From Actinomadura rudentiformis (GTDB lineage: Bacteria > Actinomycetota > Actinomycetes > Streptosporangiales > Streptosporangiaceae), in contig NZ_WBMT01000019.1 in assembly GCF_008923185.1 (NCBI RefSeq), positions 124,001 through 188,000 on the forward strand: a stretch of DNA of 64,000 nt, given 5' to 3'. A program made the translations under genes and the position numbers. Shown here in pieces: positions 56,081 through 64,000 of the stretch. Position 1 is the stretch's first letter, and each line of letters opens with the position of its first letter. The notes below the pieces were generated by a model. That model had not been told where the DNA came from. It saw nothing but the letters and a program-made list of their open reading frames with translations, and ran no database searches.

Positions 56081-59053
56081 TCAGCGGGCTTTGGCGGCGG
56101 ATTTGTTGCGGAGGATGCGGCGACGGGCGGTGTCGGTCAGGAGGCGGTACGCGCCGGCGCGGTCGCGGTAGTAGGTGCGGCCGTCGGAGGGGATGGGGAC
56201 GCCCTCTTCGCGGAGCGGCGCCGTGCGGAGGCGGCGGCCTGCGGTGACGGGGATGTCGTCCACGACCCGCACGATCGCGGGGCGCAGTTCGGGCTCCACT
56301 CGCAGGAGCGCCTCCGACAGGTCGACCGGCTTGATCTCGCCGTCGCCGCGCAGGGTGACGGCGGCGGCGGCCATCTCGGTGTCGCCGACCGGGATGCCGT
56401 AGACGGCGACCGCGTCGATGTACGGCAGGTCGTCGAGGGCGTTGCGGATGGGCCCCGGCGGGACGATGCCCTCCGCGGTGCGGATCAGCTCGGCGTCCCG
56501 GCCGGCCAGCCAGAAGTCCCCGTCGGCGTCCCTGCGGAACAGGTCGCCGGTGATCGTCCAGGCGTCCTCGGGCTTGAACACCCCGCGCACGACGCGGGGG
56601 GTCGCTGCGACGCGTCCCGGTTTGACGCGTGCGACCAGCATGCCGATCTCGTTCGGCTCGCATTCCTGCGCGAAGCCGTCCGGCCCCTCGGCGAGCCGCC
56701 CGTTCTCCAGGTCGTAGCGCGCCAGCCGCACCTCCGCGCTGCCGGGCAGCGGGCGGCCCAGTGACCCGGGCTTCTTGCCGCTGAGGTTGACCAGGATCGC
56801 CTCGCCCTCGGTGGCGGCGTAGAACTCCAGCACGCGGGCAGGCGCAAACCGGTCTTCGACCCGTCGCCACAATCCGCGTGGCATGCCGGAGCCGATGAAC
56901 AGCCGCACCGGGTGGTGCCGTTCCCCGGGGTGCGGCGGCGCGTTCACCAGGTCGCGCAGGAGGGTCCAGGTGTACGAGGCGACGGTGACGCCGTAGCGCC
57001 GCGCCTCGTCCCAGAACGTCTCCGGGTCGTACGCGCTGGCCAGGGCGAGACGTGCGCCGCCCGCGACCGCTCCGCCGAGGCTCATCAGCAAGGCCGACGG
57101 GTGATGCAACGGCGTGATGCTGAAGACCGTGTCGGCCGCTGAGAGCGCGGCCGACGAGGCCGTGCCGAACGCCGACAACGCCCATCGCCGGTTGGTGATG
57201 CGGGCCGCCCTCAGGTGTTCGCCGTCGCCGGTGAACAGCACGAACGCGGTGTCGCCGGCGCGCCCCGGGTTGGGCCGGTACCAACCGGGCAGCGGCACCT
57301 CGCCGGGGTCGATGCGTTCCATGTCCATGAGCGGCAGGCCTGGGCCGCGCTCCCCGCCGCCGAGCATGTAGCAGGGCACATCCCCGGAGAGCTCGCAGGC
57401 ACGCGCGGCGTTCTGCGGATCCGCCACGATCCGGGTGACGCGGGCGAGATCGATCTCCCGTGCCAGGTCGCCGTCGGGCCGGTGCAGGACGGCGACGGCG
57501 CCGAGGCGGCTCAGCGCTGCGACCAGCGCCAGTGCGCTCGGCCGGGTCTCCATGAGGACGCCCACCGCGTCGCCTTGCCGGACGCCGATGCTGATGAGAC
57601 CCCGGACGACGGCGTCGATGCGCGTCTTGGCCGCGGCCTGGGTGTGCGCCCGCCCCTGGTAGAGGAAGAAGATGTCGTCCGGCGCCCGCTGCGCCTGCTC
57701 GTCGAGGAGGAGTCCGAGCGACATGCGCGTGTCGGGCTGGATGCGTTCGAGGCGGGCAAGGCGGGGCAGGTTCTGCGCGGCCTCACCGGCGAGCTGGCGT
57801 CCGCCGCGTACCGCCCGGGAGACGGTCACCGCGGCCGAACGCACGGCGCTCGCACCGACACCGGTCGCGAGTTGGACGCCGTAGCCGACCGTCCCGCCGG
57901 GCGGGGTCGCGGTCGACGCCGCGGCCTCGCCCTCGACCGGCACGACGATCTCCGGCAGGTCGGCCTCCCCGGCGCGCCACTTCGCCCACTCCGCGACGGC
58001 GGGCCAGGTCTGCGCCAGCGCGAGCGAGCCCACCACCAGACCGAAGTGCCCGGCGCGCAGGGACGCCTCGTACACCTGGGCCCGCGGCGCCGCCCGGCGG
58101 ATGCCCCGGACCATCGGCGGCGGCGCGATCTCGTCGAGCTCGCCGACGAACGTCACCACCGGGCAGGTGATGTCCGCCAGGGTCACGAGGCGGTCGCCGA
58201 TGACGAAGCCGCCGGTGAGCATCCGGTTGTGCTGGATGAACTGCCGCAGGAACTCCGCCAGGGCAGGGCCCGGCCAGGCGACCCAGCCCTCACGTTCGAG
58301 GAAACGCCGCTGGCGCTCGCGCGGCGCGAGCCGTTCCCGATCGTGCAGCTGCAGGATGAAGTCGATGCGGCTGCGCACCGACTTGACCGGGCTGAGCAGC
58401 TGGAACCCGGTCCGCGTCACCCACCCCGGCACCGCGACGTTGCCGAGCAGCCGGTCGGGGATTCGCCCCGCGCCCTCGGCGGCGACCCAGCTCGGCAGCC
58501 CGAACGGCAGGCCGACGCTGATGTCGGCGGGACTGCCGAACGTGATCAGCGACTCGATGCCCTTGCTGCGGCGGTACGCGGCGGCCTGGTAGACGAACAT
58601 GCCGCCCTGCGAGTAGCCGGCGAGGTGCACGTCCTGCCCGGTCGCCTCGCGGATCCGGTCGATGGCGTCGCTCACCGCCACCACATGGTCGGTGACGGTG
58701 CGCTCCAGCCCGCCCGGCTCGCGCTCGGGCGCGCCGAAGTCGACCACCCACGGGTCGACGCCGAGCTCGTGGAGCATCCCCACCGCGCTCACCCGCGACG
58801 AGATGTCGTACACCTCGGCAGTGATCATCAACGGTGGTACGAGCAGCACCACCGGCCGCTTGCCGCCGTCGACGCTCTCCGGGAAGTAATGCCGCAAACG
58901 GTAGACCCGTTGCTCCGTCACCACCTCGAACGGGGAGGCGTCGGCGTCCGTATCGAGGTCGAGACCGCCGAACCGCGCCACCTCCAACGCGTTCTGGGCA
59001 GTCGAACCCAGGCGCGAACCCAGGCGGAGGAGCGATTTGGCAACAGGGGGCAT
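56081..59053 (-). CDS. PHA-synthase-like alpha/beta hydrolase fused to AMP-dependent ligase
   Basis: A 990-residue bifunctional protein. Residues 1-370 are a PhaC-type hydrolase: PVVLLVPPLMITAEVYDI, GYSQGGMFVYQAAAYRRSKGI (nucleophile Ser in place of the Cys of true PHA synthases), TCPVVTFVGELDEIAPP (Asp) and AGHFGLVVGS (His). Residues 440-985 are an ANL ligase: DIFFLYQGRAHTQAAAKTRIDAV, FVLFTGDGEHLRAARITNRRW (in place of the usual TSGTTGxPKG), EFYAATEGEAILVN and TITGDLFRRDADGDFWLAGRDAEL, ending in IPVTAGRRLRTAPLRE. The P-loop is unusual, so adenylation may be altered. Hydrolase-ligase fusions such as OleBC exist, but the hydrolase half here is PhaC-like. It lies in the operon between the FAAL and the P450. 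Confidence 0.85.
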   Translation of the reverse strand: MPPVAKSLLRLGSRLGSTAQNALEVARFGGLDLDTDADASPFEVVTEQRVYRLRHYFPESVDGGKRPVVLLVPPLMITAEVYDISSRVSAVGMLHELGVDPWVVDFGAPEREPGGLERTVTDHVVAVSDAIDRIREATGQDVHLAGYSQGGMFVYQAAAYRRSKGIESLITFGSPADISVGLPFGLPSWVAAEGAGRIPDRLLGNVAVPGWVTRTGFQLLSPVKSVRSRIDFILQLHDRERLAPRERQRRFLEREGWVAWPGPALAEFLRQFIQHNRMLTGGFVIGDRLVTLADITCPVVTFVGELDEIAPPPMVRGIRRAAPRAQVYEASLRAGHFGLVVGSLALAQTWPAVAEWAKWRAGEADLPEIVVPVEGEAAASTATPPGGTVGYGVQLATGVGASAVRSAAVTVSRAVRGGRQLAGEAAQNLPRLARLERIQPDTRMSLGLLLDEQAQRAPDDIFFLYQGRAHTQAAAKTRIDAVVRGLISIGVRQGDAVGVLMETRPSALALVAALSRLGAVAVLHRPDGDLAREIDLARVTRIVADPQNAARACELSGDVPCYMLGGGERGPGLPLMDMERIDPGEVPLPGWYRPNPGRAGDTAFVLFTGDGEHLRAARITNRRWALSAFGTASSAALSAADTVFSITPLHHPSALLMSLGGAVAGGARLALASAYDPETFWDEARRYGVTVASYTWTLLRDLVNAPPHPGERHHPVRLFIGSGMPRGLWRRVEDRFAPARVLEFYAATEGEAILVNLSGKKPGSLGRPLPGSAEVRLARYDLENGRLAEGPDGFAQECEPNEIGMLVARVKPGRVAATPRVVRGVFKPEDAWTITGDLFRRDADGDFWLAGRDAELIRTAEGIVPPGPIRNALDDLPYIDAVAVYGIPVGDTEMAAAAVTLRGDGEIKPVDLSEALLRVEPELRPAIVRVVDDIPVTAGRRLRTAPLREEGVPIPSDGRTYYRDRAGAYRLLTDTARRRILRNKSAAKAR

Positions 59054-59105
59054 CGTCGGCCTTTCACATGGGTCGATGCCATGTTGTCCGCTGACGACGT
59101 GATTA

Positions 59106-60767
59106 TCAACAAGGGGCGGAGACGATCCGGGCTCCGTCCATCTTCCCAGCCTGGAGGCGTTCCCACATGTAACGACGGCGCGGTTTGCCGCTGGAGGTGC
59201 GCTGGATCAGTCCGGTGCCGACGACGATGGTGACCTCGACGCCCTCGTCCCCCAGCCGGCGGCGCAACATCTCGCGGACATCGGGCGCCCACGAGTCGTC
59301 GGTCGTCTCGGCGAAGAGCGCCAGCCCCTTCTGCCCGGCGCCCGGGACGGCGGTGACCACGATGCGGCCCCGACCCAACCGGCTGACTTCGGCGATCTTG
59401 GCTTCGAGATCCTCCACGTACACGGAACGGCCGCGCACCTTGATGCTGTCGCCCATCCGGCCGAGCACGAAGAGCTGACTCCTATGAAAGAAGCCAGCGT
59501 CGCCCGTGAAGACCCTGCCACCATCGAAGCGCGTCGATTTACCCTCGGCCCCGGCGTAGTAGCCCGGGCAGGCGGATTCACCCCCCACAACGATCTCGCC
59601 CAGACAACCCTCCGGCAGCTCCCGGCCGTCGTCATCGACGATCGTGACCGGCACATCCTCCTGAGGTGTGCCGCATCCGACCACCCAGCCGGTCTTGGCG
59701 CCCACCGACTGCGGCCCCAGATCATGCTGCTCCAGGATCCGTACAGGCTGCCCGAACGCCAGCGACGCACTGTCAGGACGTACGGCCAGCGGGTCGCGCT
59801 CCACCTCGTCCAGCGTGACCAGCAGCGTGGTCTCGGCCATGCCGAACGCGGGCTTGAACGCGTGGCGCGAGAACCCGAACGGCTCCAGCAACTCGGCGAA
59901 GACCTCCAGCGAGTGCGGATCGATCGGCTCGGCCCCGATGATCGCTGTCTTCCAGCCCGAAAGGTCGACCCCCTCCAGCTGCTCCGGCTTCACCCGCCGC
60001 GCCACGTACGCGTACGCGAACGGCGGGGCGGCGGTGTGCCGCGCCTCGGCGAAACAGCGAACCCACCGCGCAGGATCCCGAATGAAGTGATCGGGCCGCA
60101 TCAGCTTCAGATGAGCCTGCCGCGCGATCGGTGTGAGAAAACACCCTATAAGCCCCATGTCGTGATAGAGCGGCAGCCACGAGGCGACGGTGTCCTCGTC
60201 GTCGAACCCGGCGCTGCGCGCGATCAACTCGGTGTTGGCCTCCAGGTTGTCCCAGGTGACCATGACCCCGCGCGGCGCGCCGCTGGAGCCGGACGTGAAC
60301 TGCAGCAGCGCGAGCTCGCCCACCTCCTGCACATCGGCCTCGATCGGAGCCTGCCGGGGCTCCCAAGGCTCCCCGTCCAGCCCGGCCTGCTCCATGGCAC
60401 GGGCCGCGAGCGGAGCCAGATCAGCCGAGGCGATCGTCAACACCGGCTCGGCCTGGCGCAGAATCGCCGCGACATGCGCGACATAGTCGTCGCCGTCCTG
60501 GAACAACGGCGGCGTGATCAAACACACGGTGGCACCCGCCGCCCAGACCCCGTAGTACGTCTCGATGCACGTGAAGTCGGTCGGAAGGATCATGCACACC
60601 ACGTCACCGGGCCGGACGCCTGCCTCGATGAGCGCCCCACCGGTACGACGTGCGGCCGACGCCAGCTCGCCGTAGTCGCGGAACTCCCACCCTCCGTCAT
60701 CGCTCGCCAGGTGCACGCCGCGTCGGATGTTCGGCTTGTCCAGCCAGTCGCGCAGCGCAGATGTCAT
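59106..60767 (-). CDS. Fatty acyl-AMP ligase (FAAL)-like enzyme
   Basis: A 553-residue ANL enzyme. LLQFTSGSSGAPRGVMVTWDNLEAN is the ATP P-loop, ASWLPLYHDMGLIGCFLTPIAR the FAAL signature, FKPAFGMAETTLLVTLDE the A5 motif, and GDAGFFHRSQLFVLGRMGDSIKVRGRSVYVEDLEAKI the hinge and C-terminal segment with RTSSGKPRR (catalytic Lys). FAALs activate fatty acids as adenylates and pass them to a carrier or enzyme. The ATG at 60765-60767 has AAAGGGA upstream. It is the first gene of the minus-strand operon, before the fusion protein, P450 and SDR. Confidence 0.9.
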   Translation of the reverse strand: MTSALRDWLDKPNIRRGVHLASDDGGWEFRDYGELASAARRTGGALIEAGVRPGDVVCMILPTDFTCIETYYGVWAAGATVCLITPPLFQDGDDYVAHVAAILRQAEPVLTIASADLAPLAARAMEQAGLDGEPWEPRQAPIEADVQEVGELALLQFTSGSSGAPRGVMVTWDNLEANTELIARSAGFDDEDTVASWLPLYHDMGLIGCFLTPIARQAHLKLMRPDHFIRDPARWVRCFAEARHTAAPPFAYAYVARRVKPEQLEGVDLSGWKTAIIGAEPIDPHSLEVFAELLEPFGFSRHAFKPAFGMAETTLLVTLDEVERDPLAVRPDSASLAFGQPVRILEQHDLGPQSVGAKTGWVVGCGTPQEDVPVTIVDDDGRELPEGCLGEIVVGGESACPGYYAGAEGKSTRFDGGRVFTGDAGFFHRSQLFVLGRMGDSIKVRGRSVYVEDLEAKIAEVSRLGRGRIVVTAVPGAGQKGLALFAETTDDSWAPDVREMLRRRLGDEGVEVTIVVGTGLIQRTSSGKPRRRYMWERLQAGKMDGARIVSAPC

Positions 60768-60996
60768 GCGGGGTCCCTTTCGCGTGTGACTCGTGAGTAA
60801 CTTCACCAGGACGCCCGCATCCACGTCAACCGCGACGATCACAAACCAAACCGTTCACACATTGGCGGACTCCCACACACCCGAACTTGTGAGACCGGTG
60901 ACAACCGCCCCGACCAAAAACTTCACACCTGACCATTCCCTCACCATTGATCCCGTTGTTACCGTCGCACGAGCCTGCGACCAGGAACGAGATCAC

Positions 60997-61914
60997 ATGC
61001 TGTCGGCCACCCTGACCATCAGCCTCACCGCCGCACTACTCAGCGGCGCGACGGTCGCAGACGAGAAACGGCTGAGCTCGCAGATGCTGGAGCTCACCGT
61101 CAAATCCAAGGCCATGCGCAAGACGCTCAAGGTCCGGCTCCTCGTGCCCAAGGGCTGGTCGCGCAAGGCGAAGCGCACCTGGCCGACCGTGTGGGCGCTG
61201 CACGGCGGCAACGACCGCTACACCGCCTGGTCCAAGAAATCCGACATCGCCACCTTGGCCGCCCGCCGCCAAGTCCTGGTCGTCATGCCCGAAGGCGGCT
61301 TCGCGGGCGGCTACACCGACTGGTGGCACTACGGCCGAGGTGGCAGCCCGGCCTGGGAGACGTTCCACCTCACAGAACTGCGTTCTCTCCTGGAAAAGAG
61401 ATACCGAGCAGGCAAAAAGCGCGCCGTCCTAGGCCAGTCCTCCGGCGGGTACGGCGCGTTGATCTACGCGGCCCGCCACCCCGGCATGTTCCGCTTCGCC
61501 GCCTCGTACAGCGGCTACGCCTCCACCCTCACCAACGGCGCGCCCGACGTACTGATGACCGGCCTGGGCCCGTTCACAGACAAGTACGCAATGTGGGGAC
61601 ACCCGTTCCTCCAACGCAAGATCTGGGCGGCGCACGACCCGGTGTCGATGGCCGCCGGCCTGCGCGGCACCAAGCTCTTCCTCTCGGTCGCCCGGAGAGG
61701 CGTCAAGGGCCCGCTCGATCCCCCGACCGCACAAGCAGCCGACCCCGCCGAGGCGTTCTGCTGGTACACCACCCAGCCGTTCCTCAAGCGCCTCAAACAA
61801 CTAAGAATCCCGATAACAACGCACCTCTACCCCAAAGGCACACACAGCTGGGCCTATTGGAAGTACGAGCTGCACCGTTCCTGGCCACTCATCATGAAGT
61901 CACTAGACGCCTAG
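60997..61914 (+). CDS. Secreted alpha/beta hydrolase, esterase/mycolyltransferase-type fold
   Basis: A 305-residue protein with a signal peptide (about residues 1-22, TLTISLTAALLSGATVA). RTWPTVWALHGGNDRYTAW, LVVMPEGGFAGGYTDWWHYG and GQSSGGYGALIYAARHPGMFRFAASYSGY (nucleophile in GQSSGG) match the esterase-D/Ag85 family of surface esterases; YPKGTHSWAYW holds the His. It is divergent from the FAAL gene, with a CRP-like TGTGA-N6-TGACA element at 60888-60903 in the spacer. Possible role in releasing fatty acyl chains outside the cell for the cluster; that is inference. Confidence 0.88.
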   Translation: MLSATLTISLTAALLSGATVADEKRLSSQMLELTVKSKAMRKTLKVRLLVPKGWSRKAKRTWPTVWALHGGNDRYTAWSKKSDIATLAARRQVLVVMPEGGFAGGYTDWWHYGRGGSPAWETFHLTELRSLLEKRYRAGKKRAVLGQSSGGYGALIYAARHPGMFRFAASYSGYASTLTNGAPDVLMTGLGPFTDKYAMWGHPFLQRKIWAAHDPVSMAAGLRGTKLFLSVARRGVKGPLDPPTAQAADPAEAFCWYTTQPFLKRLKQLRIPITTHLYPKGTHSWAYWKYELHRSWPLIMKSLDA

Positions 61915-62242
61915 TGGCCAACCGCCACCCCAGCAGCGTCACCCCCGTGAAGACCGTCGCGACAACAACGAACGCGACAGCTGTGCCCTGCCCAGACACC
62001 GCCCGCAGCACCATGCCAACCGCAACCGTCATCACCCAGATCCCCGCAGCCGGCAAAAACCCAAACGGCTCACGCCAGGCGCGAGTAACGCCCCACCCCA
62101 CCGCCAGCCCCACGAGAAACGGCCAAGCCGTAGTCACAAACCCGCCCAAGCTAGCCGCCTCATCATGAGAGGCCCGCCCAATCAGAACGAACACCAGCAC
62201 GCAACAAACGTCCGCAACCCCAGCCGCAACTCTCCGCACCAC
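61892..62242 (-). CDS. DUF3054 membrane protein
   Basis: A 116-residue protein with four membrane segments. GRASHDEAASLGGFVTTAWPFLVGLAVGW and WREPFGFLPAAGIWVMTVAVGMVLRAVSGQGTAVAFVVVATVF match the DUF3054 family, small integral proteins of actinobacteria of unknown role. Its stop overlaps the esterase 3' end by 23 bp, convergent. Confidence 0.88.
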   Translation of the reverse strand: MVRRVAAGVADVCCVLVFVLIGRASHDEAASLGGFVTTAWPFLVGLAVGWGVTRAWREPFGFLPAAGIWVMTVAVGMVLRAVSGQGTAVAFVVVATVFTGVTLLGWRLATRRLVTS

Positions 62243-62479
62243 CCCAGGCTATCCACGCCCCCAGCCACCGCTGGCCCAACCCGATCCGGAGCCAGTGACC
62301 TGGGTATCCGCGCCCGCTCGACTAGGCAAGCTGCACTGGAAAGTGCAGGGGCCACCGATTCGCATGGCCAGGCCAGATGCTGGGCGGAGCCAGTGGAGGA
62401 AGCGCGAATGTCCTAAGCAGAGCAAATCGGAGCCCAGGTGTGCCGGGGCCAAGCTCCATGAACGTGGGCGAAGTGGCGG

Positions 62480-62930
62480 CCACCCCAAAGGGTCAGAACC
62501 TCGCAAACGGGGCGAAGTCCATGCGAACGCGGGGGCGGAGCCCAGGGACGCAAACCCCATGGAGATGCGGCGCGAACCCCGAACGACCGAAGCCCAGCAG
62601 GGGTGCAGGGGCGGAGCTCCGTGGGGTGCTGGGCCCACAGGGCGCTGGGGGCGAAGCCCGGAACGAGACGGAATCCCGACGGTGCCGGGCGGAACCCGAA
62701 CGGCAAGCCCAACCGGAGTGGGGGCGAAGCCCTGAGAGGAACAAAACCCGAGAAGTGCCGGGGCGAAGCACAACGGTGGCGCAGGGGCGGAGCCCAACGG
62801 GGGTGCAGGGGCGGAGCCCCGCGAATGGGGCGAAGCCCCACGATGGGGCGAAGCCCCAAAGGGGCGAAGCCCTGACGGGGGTGCGGGGGCGGAGCCCCTG
62901 CATCGGGGGTTCCAGGGGGTCGCCCCCCTG
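62480..62930. repeat. Array of GC-rich GGGGCGRAGCCC hairpin repeats
   Basis: About a dozen degenerate copies of a short dyad (GGGGCGAAGCCCC and the GGAGCCC variant) are scattered with 15-50 bp spacing, densest at 62770-62900, between the DUF3054 gene and the initiator tRNA. Long open frames exist on both strands, but they have Arg/Pro/Gly-biased shadow composition with no family motif, so I treat the region as non-coding. Confidence 0.65.
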
Positions 62931-62941
62931 GGAATGGCGAA

Positions 62942-62980
62942 GGGGTTGGGGCTCGCGCTTTCCGCGAGCACACCAACCCC
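62942..62980 (-). terminator. Terminator of the initiator tRNA gene
   Basis: Outer arms GGGGTTGG (62942-62949) and CCAACCCC (62973-62980) and inner arms GCTCGCG / CGCGAGC form a two-part stem, 8 bp after the tRNA 3' end on the minus strand. Confidence 0.75.
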
Positions 62981-62988
62981 AAACCCTG

Positions 62989-63062
62989 TAGCGGGGGCAG
63001 GATTTGAACCTGCGACCTCTGGGTTATGAGCCCAGCGAGCTACCGAACTGCTCCACCCCGCG
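62989..63062 (-). tRNA. Initiator tRNA-fMet (CAT)
   Basis: Folds into a 74-nt cloverleaf: acceptor CGCGGGG, D arm GAGC/GCTC, anticodon arm CTGGG-CTCATAA-CCCAG with anticodon CAT, a 5-nt variable loop, T arm GCAGG-TTCAAAT-CCTGC. The three G-C pairs of the anticodon stem next to the loop are a hallmark of initiators. The first base C1 faces T72 instead of the normal A72, still unpaired as required for formylation. CCA is not encoded. Confidence 0.95.
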
Positions 63063-63708
63063 GCGATGCGTTAACTCTATAGGGTCCGGAGGGTGAACGC
63101 GAACTGATTGCCGGGGCGCGCAGGGCGGCGGTGAGCATCTCGACGAGATCGGCCACGAACGTGTCGTGGTCGAGGAGGGAGTCGTCGCGGGCGGTGCGGT
63201 CGGCCAGGGCCGCGGTGAGGAACGCGATGACCACCGCGATGCGTTCCAGCGCGAGGGGTTCGGGGAGGAACGCGCGGCAGGCGTCTTCAAGCATGTGGAG
63301 TTGCCTCGCGATCGCCGTGTCCTGGATCAGGGCGGGCACGGTGTGGCTCCGTACGCCCGCGTGACCGGCGACCTGCACCACGATCCGCAGGAAGTCCCGT
63401 CCGTCCTCGGTCTTCAGTTCCTCGGCGATCGGTTCCACGATGGCCTCGACGACGGCCCGCAGGTCGGTGGGGTCGAGGGTGGCGAGCGCCTCGGCTCGTG
63501 CGGGCTCCATCCGGTCGACGCCGGCGCGGAGGATCGCTTCGAGGAGGCCGCGCCGGGACCCGAAGTGGTAGGTGATCGCCGAGTCGTTGCCCTGACCGGC
63601 CAGCGCCACGATGTCGCGGGTGCGGGCGGCGTCGATGCCCTCGGTGGCGAAGAGCCGGGCGCCGGCCCGCATCAGCAGCTCCTTGGTCGCCCTTGCGTCT
63701 CTCGGCAC
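63040..63708 (-). CDS. TetR-family regulator overlapping the initiator tRNA gene
   Basis: A 222-residue TetR with helix-turn-helix TKELLMRAGARLFATEGIDAARTRDIVALAGQGNDSAITYHFGSRRGLLEAIL. Its last seven codons and stop (63040-63062) run into the 5' part of the tRNA gene on the same strand, so its 3' end is probably ragged and the last residues unselected. The GTG at 63706-63708 is the start. It is divergent from a P450 gene with two operators between, so it is probably its repressor. Confidence 0.88.
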   Translation of the reverse strand: MPRDARATKELLMRAGARLFATEGIDAARTRDIVALAGQGNDSAITYHFGSRRGLLEAILRAGVDRMEPARAEALATLDPTDLRAVVEAIVEPIAEELKTEDGRDFLRIVVQVAGHAGVRSHTVPALIQDTAIARQLHMLEDACRAFLPEPLALERIAVVIAFLTAALADRTARDDSLLDHDTFVADLVEMLTAALRAPAISSRSPSGPYRVNASPRGGAVR

Positions 63709-63718
63709 CCGATGATAC

Positions 63719-63733
63719 TAACAGGGGGCGTTA
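63719..63733. promoter_or_regulatory. TetR operator O1 (TAAC-N7-GTTA)
   Basis: TAACAGGGGGCGTTA, a dyad whose TAAC/GTTA arms flank seven bases; 10 bp from the tetR start. Confidence 0.75.
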
Positions 63734-63734
63734 A

Positions 63735-63749
63735 TAACGGGAGGCGTTA
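63735..63749. promoter_or_regulatory. TetR operator O2 (TAAC-N7-GTTA)
   Basis: TAACGGGAGGCGTTA, same dyad 16 bp from O1 and touching the P450 start (63752), where a bound regulator would block initiation. Confidence 0.75.
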
Positions 63750-63751
63750 AA

Positions 63752-64000
63752 GTGAGCACGTACGACCCGTTCGACCCGAGCTTCCAGGCCGACCCGTATC
63801 CCGCCTACCGGCGACTCCGTGACGACGACCCCGTGCACCGGCACGACGACCCGCCGTTCTGGGCGCTGTCGAGGTTCGCCGACGTCTGGGCGGCGGTCCG
63901 CGATCCCGCGACGTTCTCCTCCGCGCAGGGCCTGACGTTCTATCCGGATGAGATCGGCATGCTGGGCCTCGCCCCGACGATGGTCATGCTGGACCCGCCC
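63752..64000 (+). CDS. Cytochrome P450, N-terminal part
   Basis: The gene runs off the right edge; 83 residues are seen. YDPFDPSFQADPYPAYRRLRDDDPVHR and PPFWALSRFADVWAAVRDPATFSSAQG are the standard N-terminal start of actinobacterial P450s (helix A to the B region). The GTG at 63752 overlaps the end of the TetR operators. It is divergent from a TetR gene, which fits an inducible detoxifying or secondary-metabolic P450. The heme region is not visible. Confidence 0.9.
   Translation, partial: MSTYDPFDPSFQADPYPAYRRLRDDDPVHRHDDPPFWALSRFADVWAAVRDPATFSSAQGLTFYPDEIGMLGLAPTMVMLDPP

Noticed and set aside
56081..59053. OleBC-type beta-lactone synthetase fusion
   Set aside because: The hydrolase half resembles PhaC rather than the haloalkane-dehalogenase type of OleB, and no OleA-like thiolase is nearby.
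62377..62991. Plus-strand 204-codon protein and opposite frames at the repeat array
   Set aside because: Arises from GC-rich repeats; open frames on both strands with no family features or ribosome-binding site.

Overview
The window is high-GC DNA from an actinobacterium. Evidence for this is the strong third-position GC bias, frequent GTG/TTG starts, a WhiB1 gene next to a PdtaS-type kinase, the mycothiol-system pair SigR/RsrA, a DasR-like GntR regulator, SigB/F-type and ECF sigma factors, and an actinobacterial initiator tRNA. A Streptosporangiales/Thermomonosporaceae-like host is my inference. No rRNA, CRISPR array, prophage or intact insertion sequence was seen.

Region 1 (1-7170) looks like a sugar or sugar-acid catabolic locus. 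A minus-strand operon encodes a secreted propeller-like protein, a mutarotase-like DUF4432 protein, an SDR dehydrogenase, an SMP-30 lactonase, a second secreted paralogue and an esterase (cut by the window edge). It is divergent from a 2-keto-3-deoxygluconate-type kinase, followed by a convergent PhyH-family dioxygenase. The two promoter regions share a near-identical 21-bp element (20/21), which suggests one regulon.

Region 2 (7345-20874) holds an anti-sigma/SigB-F-like pair, a lipid kinase, whiB1 (with a CRP-consensus site and a perfect 22-bp palindrome upstream), pdtaS, bioF, a DasR-like regulator, a Uma2 gene with a decayed copy, bioD-bioB, a lipoprotein, a broken acetolactate-synthase-like gene, a GNAT enzyme, a probable BsaP (biotin synthase auxiliary protein) and a biotin carboxylase.

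Region 3 (21021-36698) carries two adjacent membrane HD-domain proteins (one HD-GYP, one degenerate), an epimerase, SigR-RsrA with a SigR-type promoter, a methyltransferase, a DksA-like protein, an SRAP protein, a DoxX protein with a histone-like tail, an ECF sigma/anti-sigma pair whose probable promoter is repeated in front of a secreted CHRD-domain gene, then aroA, rsgA and a receptor Ser/Thr kinase.

Region 4 (36776-51846) is mixed: an MHYT protein, a covalent-flavin oxidase lipoprotein, hisN, lhgO, lipoproteins, a methyltransferase with a thioredoxin-reductase-like flavoprotein, an HEPN-MNT toxin-antitoxin pair, a TetR/MFS efflux pair with three operators, a carboxylesterase and a STAS protein.

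Region 5 (52204-64000) is a lipid-type cluster: TetR, an MpaB-family oxygenase, SDR, cytochrome P450, a PHA-synthase-like hydrolase fused to an acyl-activating enzyme, a FAAL-like ligase and a secreted esterase. After a DUF3054 protein and an array of GC-rich hairpins comes the initiator tRNA, with a TetR/P450 divergent pair at the right edge. The lipid-type cluster and the sugar locus are the best candidates for undescribed pathways.
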